Made by a program: the position numbers and the translations under genes
In this document: positions 51,980-64,000 of the stretch, piece by piece
Position numbering within the stretch: the first letter of the stretch is position 1
Layout of the letters: each line of letters begins with the position of its first letter
The notes under the pieces: generated by a model
What the model was told of the DNA's origin: nothing
The model's input: the letters and a program-made list of their open reading frames with translations, nothing else
Databases searched by the model: none
DNA from: Paramecium octaurelia
Lineage: Eukaryota > Ciliophora > Oligohymenophorea > Peniculida > Parameciidae
DNA: 64,000 nucleotides
Assembly (NCBI GenBank): GCA_905182995.1
Contig: CAJJDP010000090.1
Location: 333,127-397,126 of the forward strand
Direction: 5' to 3'

Positions 51980-52974
51980 TTAGAAACTATATATATATAA
52001 GCCTTTAGTGGGAAAAGTTTGTGTTGTCCAAGAGATAAACATTGACATCTTTTCATCAATCTTACTTAGGAATAAATCAAATTTAGGAATTAAGCTTTCT
52101 AATTGATTTAAATAGGTAGCGTAATTTAACCCACATTTCCAAGAAAGTGTATGAAGCAGGTTTTGATTTATCAGTAATAAATCCTTCAAATATTATTGAA
52201 AAAAATTCACAGATTCTTAAACAATTTAAAAAATGAAATTTAGGTCTTTCTTAAATCATCAGATTGTTTCATAAGACAGCTGAGCCTTCTTGATAGGATC
52301 TTTATAGCGCTATAATGTACTTCATTTGAAAAATCTATTTCGATTGCATTCTTAAAATGAAAATATTATTGAGTTAATTCAAGAAATTAATTACTATAAA
52401 CCTTATTTCAACGTAAATTGATATTCATTAGTATTAAATTAGATGCTTTAGACCATAAAATAGTTCTATCTATCTCTTATTTAATCAAGTATTTTTGAGT
52501 AAGTTGCTCTTAATCATCTGAATTAAGATTATTGTCTGAGGCAAATAACGCCAATGCAAAAGAATTAATACGCACTCTAATATCAATGCTGAGTGTTAGA
52601 TTGTTTGCCTTATTGAATTAAAAAAAAGTTATGCTTAGTAAAACTCCTAAACAGTTCTTTACGCGATTATATATTAAGCACATCCACATCACCAATATCA
52701 ATTTTATAGTTGTTCAGATTAACATAGACCCATTTTATTACATATAAATAATACAAGTATAATTATACTCTTATTGAGTCCTCCTTTTTTGTAAATTTAC
52801 AAACGGCGTATTTAGAATGGTCCTAAAAAGAAATATAATTTGAAAATATTGAAGTTCATCAAATATATTTGAACAACAATTATCAAACTGTACTTTTAAT
52901 TATATCAAAAATATATTCCTATTTGTCCATATAAATTAAAAAGTTGAAATAATTTTCTAATCATTTTATTCCAT
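51980..52974 (-). pseudogene. Unknown gene, broken by frame changes
   Basis: ATG 52974 opens about 85 codons (MEQNDQKIISTFQFIW ... NIFDELQYFQIIFLF). Coding-like frames then continue in other phases: KIDIGDVDVLNIQSRKELFR near 52690, SDNNLNSDDQEQLTQKYLI near 52500, EIDFSNEVHYSAIKILSRRL near 52320, and a final run of 69 codons with KCGLNYATYLNQLESLIPKF near 52120. One change of phase falls beside a run of eight T (coding strand, near 52620). A TGA near 52400 sits where Trp would fit. I do not recognise the family. No signal peptide or helix cluster is visible. Confidence 0.4.
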
Positions 52975-53182
52975 AATTACACTAATACCTATAAAGATGA
53001 AGGACAGAATTCTTTCAAAATATATATTAAAACCTTCCTTTGAAAAAACATTGTTTTCATTACATTTTTTTGGTATTTTTATACTAAGGTTTAAAAATGA
53101 TGTGTATTAAATATTGATGAGATATATATAAAGAAAAGTTCTATAAATTGAATTCGAGAATATTTTTTGCTATATAGAAGAG

Positions 53183-54000
53183 ATGACCAACTATTGGAAG
53201 CTAAGAGAGAAAATTATTAAAATGAAGGAGAGCGCAGACTCAGCGGATCCAATAATAAAAAAGAGATCAAACCCAAGAAAGATCATATTTTAATGGGAAC
53301 TCTCAGGAAATCGGGTAAAGAAATTTTGAAAAATTATTAACTTCACTGAAGACATAACAATTTAGTAGTAAGGTCTAAAAGGCTATTTAAAGTAAGATGA
53401 AATAGAAGGTAAAGAAATTCAAATCTGTATTGAATAAGATTGAGTCGCATTCAAAAACATATTTAACAAACAAATTGATAACCAGCATGAGATTATTATA
53501 CAATATAAAATTTAATAAAGGACATTTGATATGATAAGAGACTCAGGAATAGATGATAATGAAGAGTTCCCAACTTGAATAATAAAGATAGTCAATCACT
53601 TGAGAGACTAAGAAGGAAAGGCACGGATTACCACTCATATTAGAGGTGGAAAGAAAAACTGCCTTATAATTTGAGACTAGAATGTACTTTTACATCTAAT
53701 ATCTTTTAATAAAGCGTACTTAGAGACTTTAATAAATAATACTAGCACCAGTAATGTTAGAGGCAGCAAAAGCTCATTAATGAAGAATTAAGGAAACTAT
53801 GTAGTTGTTGTTTTATATTTTCATAAAGGGTATCTTAACTGACTGAACACAATAAAAAACTTCAATTTCTTAAGACGTGACATAAATTTCAAAATCATAA
53901 TGAATTAAGTCTTATATCAATCTAGTTTGCTTTAATTCTATTGATATTCACTTTTAATTAATTTTGAAGATATTCATCATAAATTTCCTGTTGAAAAGTT
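53183..54000 (+). other. Possible dead gene, unknown
   Basis: From ATG 53183 one frame keeps a coding-like composition (MTNYWKLREKIIKMKESADS; RDSGIDDNEEFPT) for more than 200 codons, but has TGA at 53327, 53441, 53576, 53672 and 53840. That is near the chance rate for TGA here, so the frame alone is not evidence of a gene. No homolog is recognised. Confidence 0.2.
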
Positions 54001-54085
54001 ATTATGAATTTAAAAAAACACTCATATCAATTTGTGTACTTATATTATTTTTTTTTTAATTTTAATTATAAATTATTTTAATCAA

Positions 54086-54958
54086 TCATTTTATTTTTTA
54101 AAGTATTTTTATAATTGCTAATCCAACAAACAAACCTGCTGCTCCAAAAATCATAACGTGACTAAACCCAATACTAATTAAACTCAATCCGATTTTAGCG
54201 GAAATTGCACAACTTGCTACTTAGATCGTTGTCTCAACTACATTAGAACGACATGAAATAGCTTAAGTTATATATGTTGAAAAAGATAAAACAGCTGGAT
54301 TCCCACTGCTGAATATATTAGCCACTATTAAAATAGCAATCTTTGCAAAACATAACGTGGGTATAGAAACTATAGGGATGAAACCAAGAGCAGGCAATGA
54401 TATCATCCCAGCTTAAAGAAGTCCTCCAAAAACCATACCCATAATAGTACTACTTCCTACAATAATTTTTTATTCTATTGGCAATTTTACAATTTCAATT
54501 TTTTCTATAAGTTCTGAGCACATATCATATAAATTATGTAGGGAAACTTAGTTATTAGTTATTCCTAGAGCAAATTATATCAATATTGATAATGATCTTA
54601 TACACCTTTTAAATATGCTTTCATCACCTTAATTCCATATAAAGTAGAGCTCTGCTAGTATTGCACCAGCTGATATAATTCCATTTATTAGAGGAATCAA
54701 ATTAATTATAGATATAATTGCAATGATTACTGCATTACCAAATATTTCCCAAACGCTTTATTTTTTAGAACAGCTAATGATTTCACAAATGATATCAGAA
54801 TAGAACGATGGGTCTTTTGAATAAACCTATGCAATTTTAGTTATCTCTGACATATCAAAAGATTAATTCACAATATTTTAATAAGATTATTTTATCAACA
54901 TTTTTGCTGTTTAAAGAAGACTTTCGATTTTAACTTTATCAGTTGCTGAATTATTCAT
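54086..54958 (-). CDS. Intact multi-pass membrane protein of unknown function (290 residues)
   Basis: A single uninterrupted frame runs from ATG 54958 to TGA 54086-54088 with no intron, no shift and many TAA/TAG Gln codons. The N-terminal 90 residues are polar (MNNSATDKVKIESLLQTAK...). Hydrophobic segments follow: AVIIAIISIINLIPLINGII, a weaker SLSILIQFALGI, then after a polar Cys-containing part (LYDMCSELIEKIEIV) IIVGSSTIMGMVFGGLLQAG and IPIVSIPTLCFAKIAILIVA, and a last pair with GLSLISIGF and FGAAGLFVGLAIIKIL. The small-residue-rich helices (GMVFGG, GAAGLFVG) suggest close helix packing, as in pores or transporters, but no known family is recognised. It stands alone between decayed sequence, which makes its intactness notable. 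Confidence 0.75.
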
Positions 54959-55744
54959 ATCCAATAGATACGTATTAATATATTATTTGACATAATTTAC
55001 ATAATGAATACAGGAATTGCTAACCAAATTATATTTCTGGTTCTAAGAAGATTAATCAAATATTTCTTGAACAATAAACACTTTGTTAAACTATTCTTAT
55101 TGATATATTTCGTGTTATTAATAATGAACTTTATCTTCATCAGTAATAGTAGTAGAAGTGAATCCATCTTATAAGTTGTGCAATATATATTAACCATTCT
55201 CTTCTGTTTTTAAAATTATTGCATAATGAAGTTTAAAAGAATTGGAAAACAGCTTTTTTATCCATTTTAATTTTCCCTTTTTTTGACCTGCTAGTTATAA
55301 AGATGATGATTCTAAGGGTCTTTTAACAACCTCAATTGTTAATATTCTTTGAGAAAGTTATTATTCACTCAGTTAGTTACACATTGATTCAAATGATATC
55401 AATTAAAAGACATTTTTTAATAAATATATGCTCATATTCTATTTTAAAATATAATAGAATTATATGAATATAATATAAAACTATTAAAAGATATAATTTA
55501 TGGTAATCTAAATATTGGTTCGATAGGAAAAAAATTGTATTTACAGATAATAATAACAAGTAATCATTAACAGCCTAAAATTACAAATGGGATTTTTAAT
55601 TTCTTAAAACACATTGGTAATATTTATCAATACAAATTTAGTGTTGAGCATTATGTTAATTTATTTAAATAGATTGAGTTTGCAATTCAAAATTATAGCT
55701 TATTTTTACTTTCTTTTAATTTAATTTAGCCTTAGAATATAAAG
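54959..55744. other. Intergenic, A+T-rich
   Basis: 5' flank of the membrane-protein gene and 3' side of the next minus-strand gene. A minus-strand open run of 66 codons near 54997-55197 has no recognisable feature. Confidence 0.4.
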
Positions 55745-57278
55745 GCATCGTATAATTTATATAATCAACCATACCAAAATTTTAGTTTCTTTATTTTAAA
55801 AGGTAGCTTAAATGAGAACGTTGTTAGGGAATTATTTTCTTAATGATTACCAACTGTTTTATTCCATATTGCAAAATATATGCCGAAGGTAAATCATGAG
55901 CATATGTATCAATTACTGCTATTCAATTTCCTTCGATTTAGATAAATGTCAATATACCATTTCAATTCAAACAATTAATGATTGAGGATAATATAAAAGA
56001 GATGTGAAGCCAACACTTGATTTTAATAAATTGCCTTTATTATATTTATTTTTCCAATTTGTCTAGATAATAAATTTAGTATTTGCACTATATATTTTTG
56101 ATAAATAGGGTATCCTTCTCAAAATTGGCTGCTATTTATAAAATAGTCAGGAAATGTTTAATTTTTAGTGCTTGCTCGTAACATAGATGATGACTAACAT
56201 TGAATGATATAAAAAGGGCATTGAGCAAGGGCTGTAATCATCACATATACTGCAAAAGAATGGACAATAAAATTCAGAAACTCTAGATACACATTAATTA
56301 GCAGTAGTAATACATTCCTAACAGGAATCACTGTAAGTATGATATGGAACCTCTCGTGAGTTATAAACTGGGGCTAGATTGGTGAAATTAAAAGAATTCA
56401 TCTATGTAGTACTGATAATAGGGAAACAGGTGCATCTATTTTACATGCGCTGACATATAGGTACCCATAATATTCTGAAAAACAAGAGTAACACAAATAA
56501 TACATTTTTCTTGTAACATAATTTGAATGATTAAGCAACTCAATTTTGGCCAAAAGATTGTAAATTTAGTTCATGCAAATTCTTTTCAAAGTTTGATCAT
56601 AATTTTAATATTCTTGAAGATAAGATTGGTAGGAGGCAACTTCTGCATTTAAGGTTTAATCTCCTAAGTAAATTACACTGTCAACATCGACTTAAGTGAA
56701 ACTTCATTGTTTACATAGGTAGTTATAAAAATTATAACCAACTTTTTTACTTTTTGTAAAAATATGCTTCAGATTTAAGATCGTATTTTAAGTGCATTGT
56801 AAATCTCCAGAATCATAATCATAGCCTACAGAAGATGAATCAAAAATGATATAATTCACTGCATTTATTACTACCTACAAGAAAACTAATGGTCTTGCTC
56901 AAGCCCATATTAGAAAGAGAAACAGTTTAAAGGAGTCATTATAATTACAAGAAAAAATAATGGCATTCTTGGTTTATTCTAACATAATGGAGTAAGTGAT
57001 TTTATCTTTTCTCATAACCACCCATGTGCCAATAACTAACAAAAGCTGTAAAGGCTTCTGTACTGTTGAGCATGCAATAAATTTTTCCTTTGAGAGAAAA
57101 TAACTCTTTGTCTCCCCTAGATAGATTGAGTTTACATATAAGATTTGCAAAATGTCATTTATATATGTACTATTTTACAATTGAATTAAGAATTATGGCT
57201 GGAGACTCAACCATTTAGTAATTATCTAAATTGGAGTATGATAAAGCAAAAAAACTAAAACGGGATAGATAATGGCAT
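55745..57278 (-). CDS. Cys-rich secreted or surface protein, incomplete model
   Basis: ATG 57278 begins MPLSIPFQFFCFIILQF, a signal-peptide-like start. About 56900-56400 is open in one frame with Tyr/Cys-rich sequence (SSSVGYDYDSGDLQC; SNYVTRKMYYLCYSCFSEYY), and 56350-56160 has SDSCQECITTANQC and YCPFFCSICDDYSPC. Near 55900 is IAVIDTYAHDLPSAYI. Spaced CxxC pairs after a long Gln/Tyr-rich ectodomain match the large ciliate Cys-rich surface family seen at 18908-27463. The exons could not all be joined: TGA after the signal segment and two further phase changes need introns or indels. It may be intact with small introns that I failed to place, or broken. The 3' end is approximate. Confidence 0.5.
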
Positions 57279-58887
57279 CACCACATTCACTTTTTTACAA
57301 GAAGAGCCGAGATACGATATCATTCGGATAACTATAATAGGTCACTTTATTAAAATCTCAAAAAAAAAGTTAAATGAGAACACCCGATTTTCATACATTC
57401 AAAGCCAATTTATCAGTCAACAACATTAATTTGATAGAAATCTTTTACATGATATCTAATCAAATATCCACTCTAGATATAATTGAATAGATTTGATTTA
57501 TGAGAAATCTTAAAACTCAAATAGTTTTTGACTGATTTTAGGAAAAAACTTCGGAAACAAATAATGGTAAATTTTGCTTGGATTCTATTAAAATATATGA
57601 GTATACATTGTTCCCTGAAATTATTTTCAATAAAAAATTCTCATATATATATATATATTTTACTAATATAAGATCAAATAAAACATTAATTAAAGAACAT
57701 CAAATCTCTAGAAATATTTCCGATATTATTAATTAGTCTCAATTGATATTTGTAAGATATTTCATTTCATAAGCATTTGGATACTTTACCTTTTAAGATT
57801 AAAGATTAACAAGAAATACTAATTAATTCGTGTATTCTTTAGCAACCTAATTTATTTATGATCAAATTATAAAAATTGATAACTTGTTCAAATTTAGGGG
57901 AATAAATATATGAAAATCATAACAAATCATATAAATTAATTTTTGCAATTTAAATTAGTTGAATGAATCAATAAACATCTTTATATGAATATCAAAATAC
58001 TTGAGTGTATCATTAATCCTAAAGGCGGAGAAAATCTTTTTTTATTCTCAAATATAGAGCCTTGGATGTTGGCCAGACCTAATCTCTTCCACTCATTTTG
58101 TCCTCATTTATGCTATTGTGAAATATAATTTAAACCTCAAATCAGTTCCTTTTAGTTTAATTACTAACAATTTATGCAAATGATAATTAAGATTGTGGAG
58201 TTTCAATAAGAATATTTGAATGAAAAAAATAATATATTTCTTTCTGCTTTATTATTATTATTAATGAATAAAGCGGCAATATAAATTTGTATTATGAATA
58301 ACAAAAGATTTTACGAAGTTAAAAATTTCAGACATTCAAAAATTTCACAAATGCTCTTTCTGCTAATATTTGGTTCCTTTAGAACTCAAATATTTCTCCA
58401 CGACTTTTCATGTCATGTCATTTTCTAATCGATTTCACATAATTTCAATAGATAAACTTCATCTATAAAATCATAACTAAATAAATTCAATCAATCCTAT
58501 GTTCTTACTAAAGTAGAGTAATTTTTCTGATTTCAACCTCAAATTCCCAAAAAATTACAATTCTAATCAACAGTAAAAATATTTTAACGAGCTAGATAAT
58601 ATGAGCGACAAGAATTAAATATTCTATTGTGTATTTATCTAAATATAATAGGCCTCACATATAGTATATAAAGAAGTAATTATATTTTGCATGCACCCTA
58701 AAACAAAATTTATTTTTCACTTATCAAATGAAATTTCTGTTTTTGAGCAAGATCCAGAATATTAAACAAAAATTTTCATAATTATTTGATAACAAGATTA
58801 TATATGTGCTTATTTTGTATTTGAATCTCTATTGAGAGCATTTAAGAGGTTTATACTATATTAATTAATTTTAAAATTAAATTAAAA
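57279..58887. other. No recognisable gene
   Basis: About 1.6 kb of A+T-rich sequence with a short (AT)n run near 57640-57660 and closed frames on both strands. Confidence 0.45.
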
Positions 58888-59960
58888 ATGATAGAAAAAG
58901 AGGAAGAACTTGTATGCTCAATGAATAATAAAATTGCAATTTATATGGTTGTTTGCGATAAAAGTAAAGAGAAGAAAAAAGACTCTTATGCACTAAATGT
59001 ATGGATAATTTAGAATCTAATTTAAATAATGTACTGAGTTTTTAAAAGTTGTTTCAATAATTGAAGAAAATCAAAAAAGGTAGAAGTAGTGGAATAAGCT
59101 ATTATGGTGAATATCAACTAGATCACTGAACTTTAGAAAACATTATATTTATTAAAATCAGATATTTTCAAATTATTAGATTAAATTATTGGTAATAAAA
59201 ATGAATGGATCAAATGTTTATAATAAATGTAAATTATAGTTTTTTTGAGGAACTGGATAAACTAATTAATCAAATGTATATTGGAGAATTTGATTACAAA
59301 CTTTTAATTACTTAATTAACACAATTAACAAGTCTCAAAGCCAAAAAGTAATTCTAAAGTTAAATGATTTCAAATAATTTGAATCGATTAAAAAGTGTGA
59401 ATAATTATTAACAAATTTAGACACTATCCATTAACAACCAAGCTTAATTAAAAAAAGTGACATAATTTAAGTATAATCACTTAATGAAAATGTTATATTA
59501 AATACACTAAGGTTGAATTTAAATTAATTGATGATTTCAATAAATAAATAAACTTCTTTAATGCAATAGTTTTCAATAACACTGGATCAATTATGATATC
59601 TACCGATGGGATTGGTATTATGGTTTGGAATTTATCCAAAGAAAATTACAATTATCAACTCGATTACAGATGCATTAAGGTTATGTTTAATGTTTAGTGC
59701 ATAGCAAAAAAAATAATTGCTATATTTCTGGAGGTTGGGATAAATCAATCATTGCTGGAAATAAATTAATTAGAATGAATGGTAATCGTCAAAACCATAT
59801 GGATAACATAATGGCTTAGTTTCTTGTTTAATATTAAATAAGCAAGAGGATCAATTCATATCAGGTGGTTTGATAATTCGATTAGAATCTGGAATGTGGA
59901 TTTAATAAAAAATGATCTAACCTACCTTTATATTTTTAATGGTTTTCTATTTGATTTACT
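58888..59960 (+). pseudogene. Decayed CxxC/WD40-family gene
   Basis: ATG 58888 reads MIEKEEELVCSMNNKIAIYM, the same start as the family member at 7562. An extra base in the purine-rich GAGAAGAAAAAAGAC stretch (about 58970-58985) throws the CxxC part (LLCTKCMDNLESN) out of phase. Helical-region scraps follow (ITELQKTLYLLKSDIFKLLD). Then come WD40 pieces in several phases: NNTGSIMISTDGIGIMVWNL near 59580, YISGGWDKSII near 59725, and FDNSIRIWNVD near 59890, with the intervening SCLILNKQEDQFISGG in another frame. Repeated one-base shifts within clear homologous sequence indicate a pseudogene, unless they are base-calling errors. Confidence 0.6.
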
Positions 59961-62780
59961 TGTGATAAATTAATCACTAACATATAATTTTCTCAATACT
60001 CTCAATAATTTCGTTGATAATGATGTCTGATATTTTATTTATATTATTAAACAAAATCCTCCTAAATTAGCTGGTAAATTGAATTTAGTCTATCTTAAAA
60101 GAGTATAAATATTTCAAAAATCATTGAGATTTATAATGTAGAATAAAAAAACATAAAATATTTTAGTTTTTAATTGTTGTACAAGATATGAATTAATTAT
60201 GCGTTATTTAGATGAGCAGAAAGTGGTAAATTGAAAGAAATGGAAGATTATTAAATTATTAAAACCACTATTTGAAATAAGAAATTTTTTGGCAAAAAAA
60301 ATTGAATTAGAATTCTTCCTAGTCACAATTTATTTACTTAATTCATTATGATTTCTTATGAAAATTGGAATAATTATTTTCTTGAACTTATATGAGATAC
60401 AAAGTGGAATATATGCTAAGACTAATGTGAAGATTGAAGTATTTGTTAATGAAGAGTTAAATAACGAAAACTACATTCTCTTTTGGAGGATGGATTTAAA
60501 TTTTAAATTCTGAACTTTTTGGAGATGTACTCTTAAAAATAAATAAACAAATTATGCTTCAAATTTACGATCCAATTTTCTAATTACGAAAGTAGTCTCA
60601 ACTTGTTAATTAAGGGAATGCAATTAAAACCTAATATAAAATCTATAATTCTAATTATTAATATTAATAATTAAATTTACTTATAAATTAAATGAGTCAA
60701 CTTTTGAAGAAAGAAGATATTAGATATCGTCTTCATATTGAACTACTTAATTAACTTGAAGTTGATATAATTTTCTAGGTTTCCTTCATACTTTTTTTGG
60801 TAAAATTAAGATTAGAATTGTAATAAAGACCTATATTTCCTTAAAATTTATGACCTAATAGAAAAATAAGAAAACAAACTGGAAATGCTGAACCGAAATT
60901 TATTTCAATTATTTCACCTAATATAATTAGTATATGAATATCTAAGGAATATCAGAATTTCCAAAAGCAAGTAGACAATAAACAAGAAATGTTATGAAAA
61001 CTAAAGATAATAAGATCATAATATGATACTTACCAAAAAGAAAATTTTTTTCTAAAAGAAACTGGAGAGAATGAAAGTAAATCGTTTGTCGAGCAAAACA
61101 GATATTAAATTAGAAGTGCTGAGATTGATTGGATTTAGTGTATGAGTTCACCTCGAATCTTTAAGTATTAAATCACTTCTAAAATCAATGTAGGATTATG
61201 GGGAAATATGAACTAATAACTTAAATTTATTCCTGTGATGAGGGATGTATCAAAGAAACTGTAGTAAAGAAGTTGGGATGTTAATTAAAAAAAAAATTAT
61301 TCTTGATTTTCTTTTTTGATTTTTAACCCTCAGTTTAGAAAATAATTGTGAACAATACAACTTTAGCGTTAACATTGTTGCCAATCATTTAGAATATATT
61401 TTTAAGAAATGTGTTTATAATCTATACTCATATCATATACAAATGTCTTGCACAAACTAATAAATCGTTTATAAATATCAAGCATTTACAATCTTATATC
61501 AATAAAAAATAATTGGTTTGATTTTAATCAAAAGAGTTATCTTTGTCTAAATTAAAATTGAGTTTATTATTGATAAAAGTAAGTTGATTAAATTAGGGAA
61601 ATGAATAACTCAATTTAAGATTTCATACTTAGTAAGATTAGACATTCAATTATTTTGAGATTAGTTAATTCTTATATCTACATCTGTTGAATCATAAATT
61701 ATGCGTATCTTAGCACTAAAAGAATCATGATGATAATATAGAGAACATTTCAGTTCATCAAAAATATCTCTTTAATGTGTAACGATTTGTTAGATAAAAA
61801 TTGAAATGAAACTAAGTTTTCTCAATCGCTTATTCAAATGGTACTCCATTAATGATTTTATCAATTTAAATTATCATAATATTGATTAGACTGTTTTGTA
61901 TATTTTAATTATTTAATATTATAACATAATATTCTAACTTTAATTTCATTGTTTTCATTTTGTATCTCATTCAACATAGGATTAGGAATTCTTATCAAAA
62001 CTAAGTCAGCCAATTTTTCAAAGATGGAATTGACTTTTTCTTAAAATTCTTGAAACAAATATTTTTATTGTTAGAATTTTCATTTTTTCAGTAACTATAA
62101 TCAATATTATGAATAATTGTTATTATAGATAGGATTTATACTCATAGATTATTAATTTATTGATTTACTCTAATTTCCACTGAAAATTAAAAATTATTGA
62201 ATTTTCTTTTTTGAATTAGTGTCTTTGTTTTATCATAATACTATTTAAAATTTTTATTCTTTATAATTTTTAGTGTTTAGGTGCATTTCGAACATAAATT
62301 GATGCAGGAAATAGGAAACAATACACAAATGCATATAATTTTGTTCTAGAGCTCTATAATAACAGAGATTATCATCAAATAAAATCCTTAATCAAAATCT
62401 GATGTAGAAAGTGCAAATATAACCAATTATCCTGTTTCATCTGATATTTAATAGATTGATGAATACTGCTGTAATTAAAATTGCAATATAAAATAAATAT
62501 CGATATTGCATAATCCAAATATTATTCAATTCATTGTATTTTTACTTTACATAGTAGTTAAGTATTTTCAAACAACATTTGAGTAAATAAACTACTATTT
62601 ACTAATCGGTCGTATGGAAGAATTAAATTAGTAAATAGAATTACGGAGTTCTTAATAATTTAAAAAATACTCGTTAAATTTTTAATGATGATAATTAATA
62701 TAAGCAATAGAATAATTTATTTAATTCTATTTTATCATCTCCTCTTCAATAAGTACTATTTTATTGTGATAAATAATTTA
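59961..62780. other. A+T-rich stretch without recognisable genes
   Basis: About 2.8 kb. Further WD40 scraps could extend a little past 59960, but no GH..WD signature was seen beyond it. No RNA gene or repeat was recognised. Confidence 0.4.
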
Positions 62781-63435
62781 ATGAGTGGATCTCAAGGAAT
62801 CATAAATATTGCTAGCAACGAAAATGCCAAATAACAATTTTTAAATTATCAACAGAATGGTAATTAGCATTATCAACAATATTAATAACTACAATAATAA
62901 ATTTAGAAGAAGGAAAAGCCATAATGTTGTACTATGTCTATTAAGTCTTTTAAAATTTTCTTAATCTTCTTTATTCATTATAAGCTGTTAAAGAATATTT
63001 CAAAAGTCAAGAAAATATTTTGGTTAAAATTTTTGAAATAAACTATTAACACAAATGAATCTCTCAAATTCCATAAATCACGATTTATAATTGACTTCAA
63101 AAGATCCTAATTTAAGATAACTTTTAATAAAAACTAAACAAAAATTACAAAGTGAAATCAGACAAGCGTGCCCTTAATAATTTGAAAATGAAATAAATTA
63201 TTATGAGAAATATTGCTTAGATGAACAAGTAGTTATAAATAGAATAGAATTAAATCCTCCTAAATAAAAATAAATTTTAATGAGGGGATTTTATAATAAA
63301 TTTTTGCCATCAATTCAAGCTGTTGACAATAAAGACAAACCAAAATATATTAAATACCATCAATTAAAGATATAAAAATAATGCTCAGTAAATAATTTTT
63401 ATATCATAGAAAATACAAAGAATAAACAAACATGA
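62781..63435 (+). CDS. Small Gln-rich protein of unknown function, probably one intron
   Basis: ATG 62781 begins MSGSQGIINIASNENAK and a Gln-rich run (YQQYQQLQQQIQKK). A 20-nt GT..AG intron at 62926-62945 brings in LLYSLQAVKEYFKSQENILV. After one unexplained change of phase near 63045-63057 the frame continues QMNLSNSINHDLQLTSKDPN, IKTKQKLQSEIRQACPQQF, YYEKYCLDEQVVINRIELNP and MRGFYNKFLPSIQAVDNKDK to TGA 63433-63435. The predicted product is about 210 residues, mostly helical and charged. No known domain is recognised. The phase change is an indel or a small intron that I could not place. Confidence 0.5.
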
Positions 63436-64000
63436 AACTGAAGAAGCAATACCCTTAGAAATGATAATTAATTTAATATTAATAATTGTTAATAATAAGT
63501 TATACATTTAATTTCCTTCTCAAAGTAGATTATTACTTAAACATCATCATGTCCATAGGTAATAGGTAATGCAAAAATAAATAAATACAGTTAGACCCTT
63601 TTGGTCCATAAAGGATTAAAAAATACCCAACATTTTATAAAAATAAGTAATTTCTTTTTTAAATAAGTTAGTTAAAATTTAAGACTTCAAACCATTATTA
63701 ATGCTCTAGCAATTATATAAAAAAGGAAGAATGCAAAATGGACACTTCTTGTGTAAGCAAATAGATTACTTTATTTTTCTATAATCCTTTTTCCAGGACA
63801 TCAATGATCTTTTTTATCTTCCTTATAGTAAAGTTCCTTATTCGAATTCTATAGAGCATATCGTTTTCGAGTTGCAATATGATGATCGAACCAAGAGTAA
63901 AAGATATTACTATCAATCTGATGAATTAAAATTTAATAACATTCAAATGAAAACAACTATTTTGAAAATCTAATAATTTTATTTCTATTTTATTGAATAA
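63436..64000. other. No complete gene at the window end
   Basis: About 560 A+T-rich bases. A plus-strand run near 63725-63970 could be an exon that continues beyond the window, but nothing in it is recognisable. Confidence 0.3.

Noticed and set aside
53183..53840. A 200-codon plus-strand frame taken at first as a gene with TGA read as Trp
   Set aside because: Its five TGAs match the chance rate for this base composition, and no homology supports it; kept only as a low-confidence entry.
1..64000. CRISPR arrays, ribosome-binding sites, operators or riboswitches
   Set aside because: The sequence is eukaryotic (ciliate code, spliceosomal introns) and no regularly spaced repeat array was seen.

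Overview
The window is very A+T-rich and reads as nuclear DNA of a ciliate, most likely a Paramecium or close relative. Under the standard code almost nothing is open. With TAA and TAG read as Gln and TGA as the only stop, long genes appear on both strands, broken by tiny GT..AG introns (mostly 20-31 nt, some 35-45 nt). The best proof is the minus-strand gene at 3949-6907: removing 13 introns leaves exactly 847 codons in one frame. The protein families also fit Paramecium: a GGGSYDE-type MORN-like repeat protein, a CxxC/WD40 family, BTB plus F5/8-type-C proteins, giant Cys-rich surface proteins with a seven-helix-like C-terminal part, and CDDGN-repeat secreted proteins.

Layout. 1-3948 holds no recognisable gene. 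3949-6907 (-) is the intact MORN-like repeat gene, divergent from a CxxC/WD40-family reading frame at 7562-8362 (+). About 9400-12300 is a slightly more G+C-rich block with a decayed reverse transcriptase (-). 12434-13500 (-) is a broken ankyrin plus PARP-like gene, 13866-14094 (-) a MORN-repeat scrap, and 14866-15777 (+) a BTB/F5-8C gene. 18908-27463 (-) is a giant Cys-rich, beta-helix-like membrane protein gene of about 2.8k codons that is open apart from short introns and three one-base shifts. 29891-34231 (+) holds a secretion signal and the remains of a surface-antigen or CDDGN-type Cys-rich gene. 34943-35001 is a tRNA-Cys relic and 35906-37416 (+) a pseudokinase. 37400-49300 is mostly unassigned. 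49307-49830 (-) is a second F5/8C fragment, 51980-52974 (-) an unknown decayed gene, 54086-54958 (-) an intact intronless 290-residue membrane protein, 55745-57278 (-) a Cys-rich secreted protein, 58888-59960 (+) a decayed CxxC/WD40 copy, and 62781-63435 (+) an unknown small gene.

Overall picture. Paramecium somatic chromosomes are densely packed with intact genes. Here intact genes are islands between long empty stretches, broken duplicates, a retroelement relic and a truncated tRNA. That fits germline-limited (micronuclear) DNA or a decaying chromosome end better than ordinary somatic DNA. Several of the breaks are single-base shifts, three of them in or beside homopolymers, so base-calling error in a low-coverage assembly must be ruled out before those genes are called dead. 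No operon-like or pathway link between neighbours is evident. The common theme is dispersed members of large ciliate multigene families, several present twice (MORN, CxxC/WD40, BTB/F5-8C, Cys-rich surface proteins). Nothing in the window shows chromosome ends, IES boundaries or promoters clearly enough to annotate.
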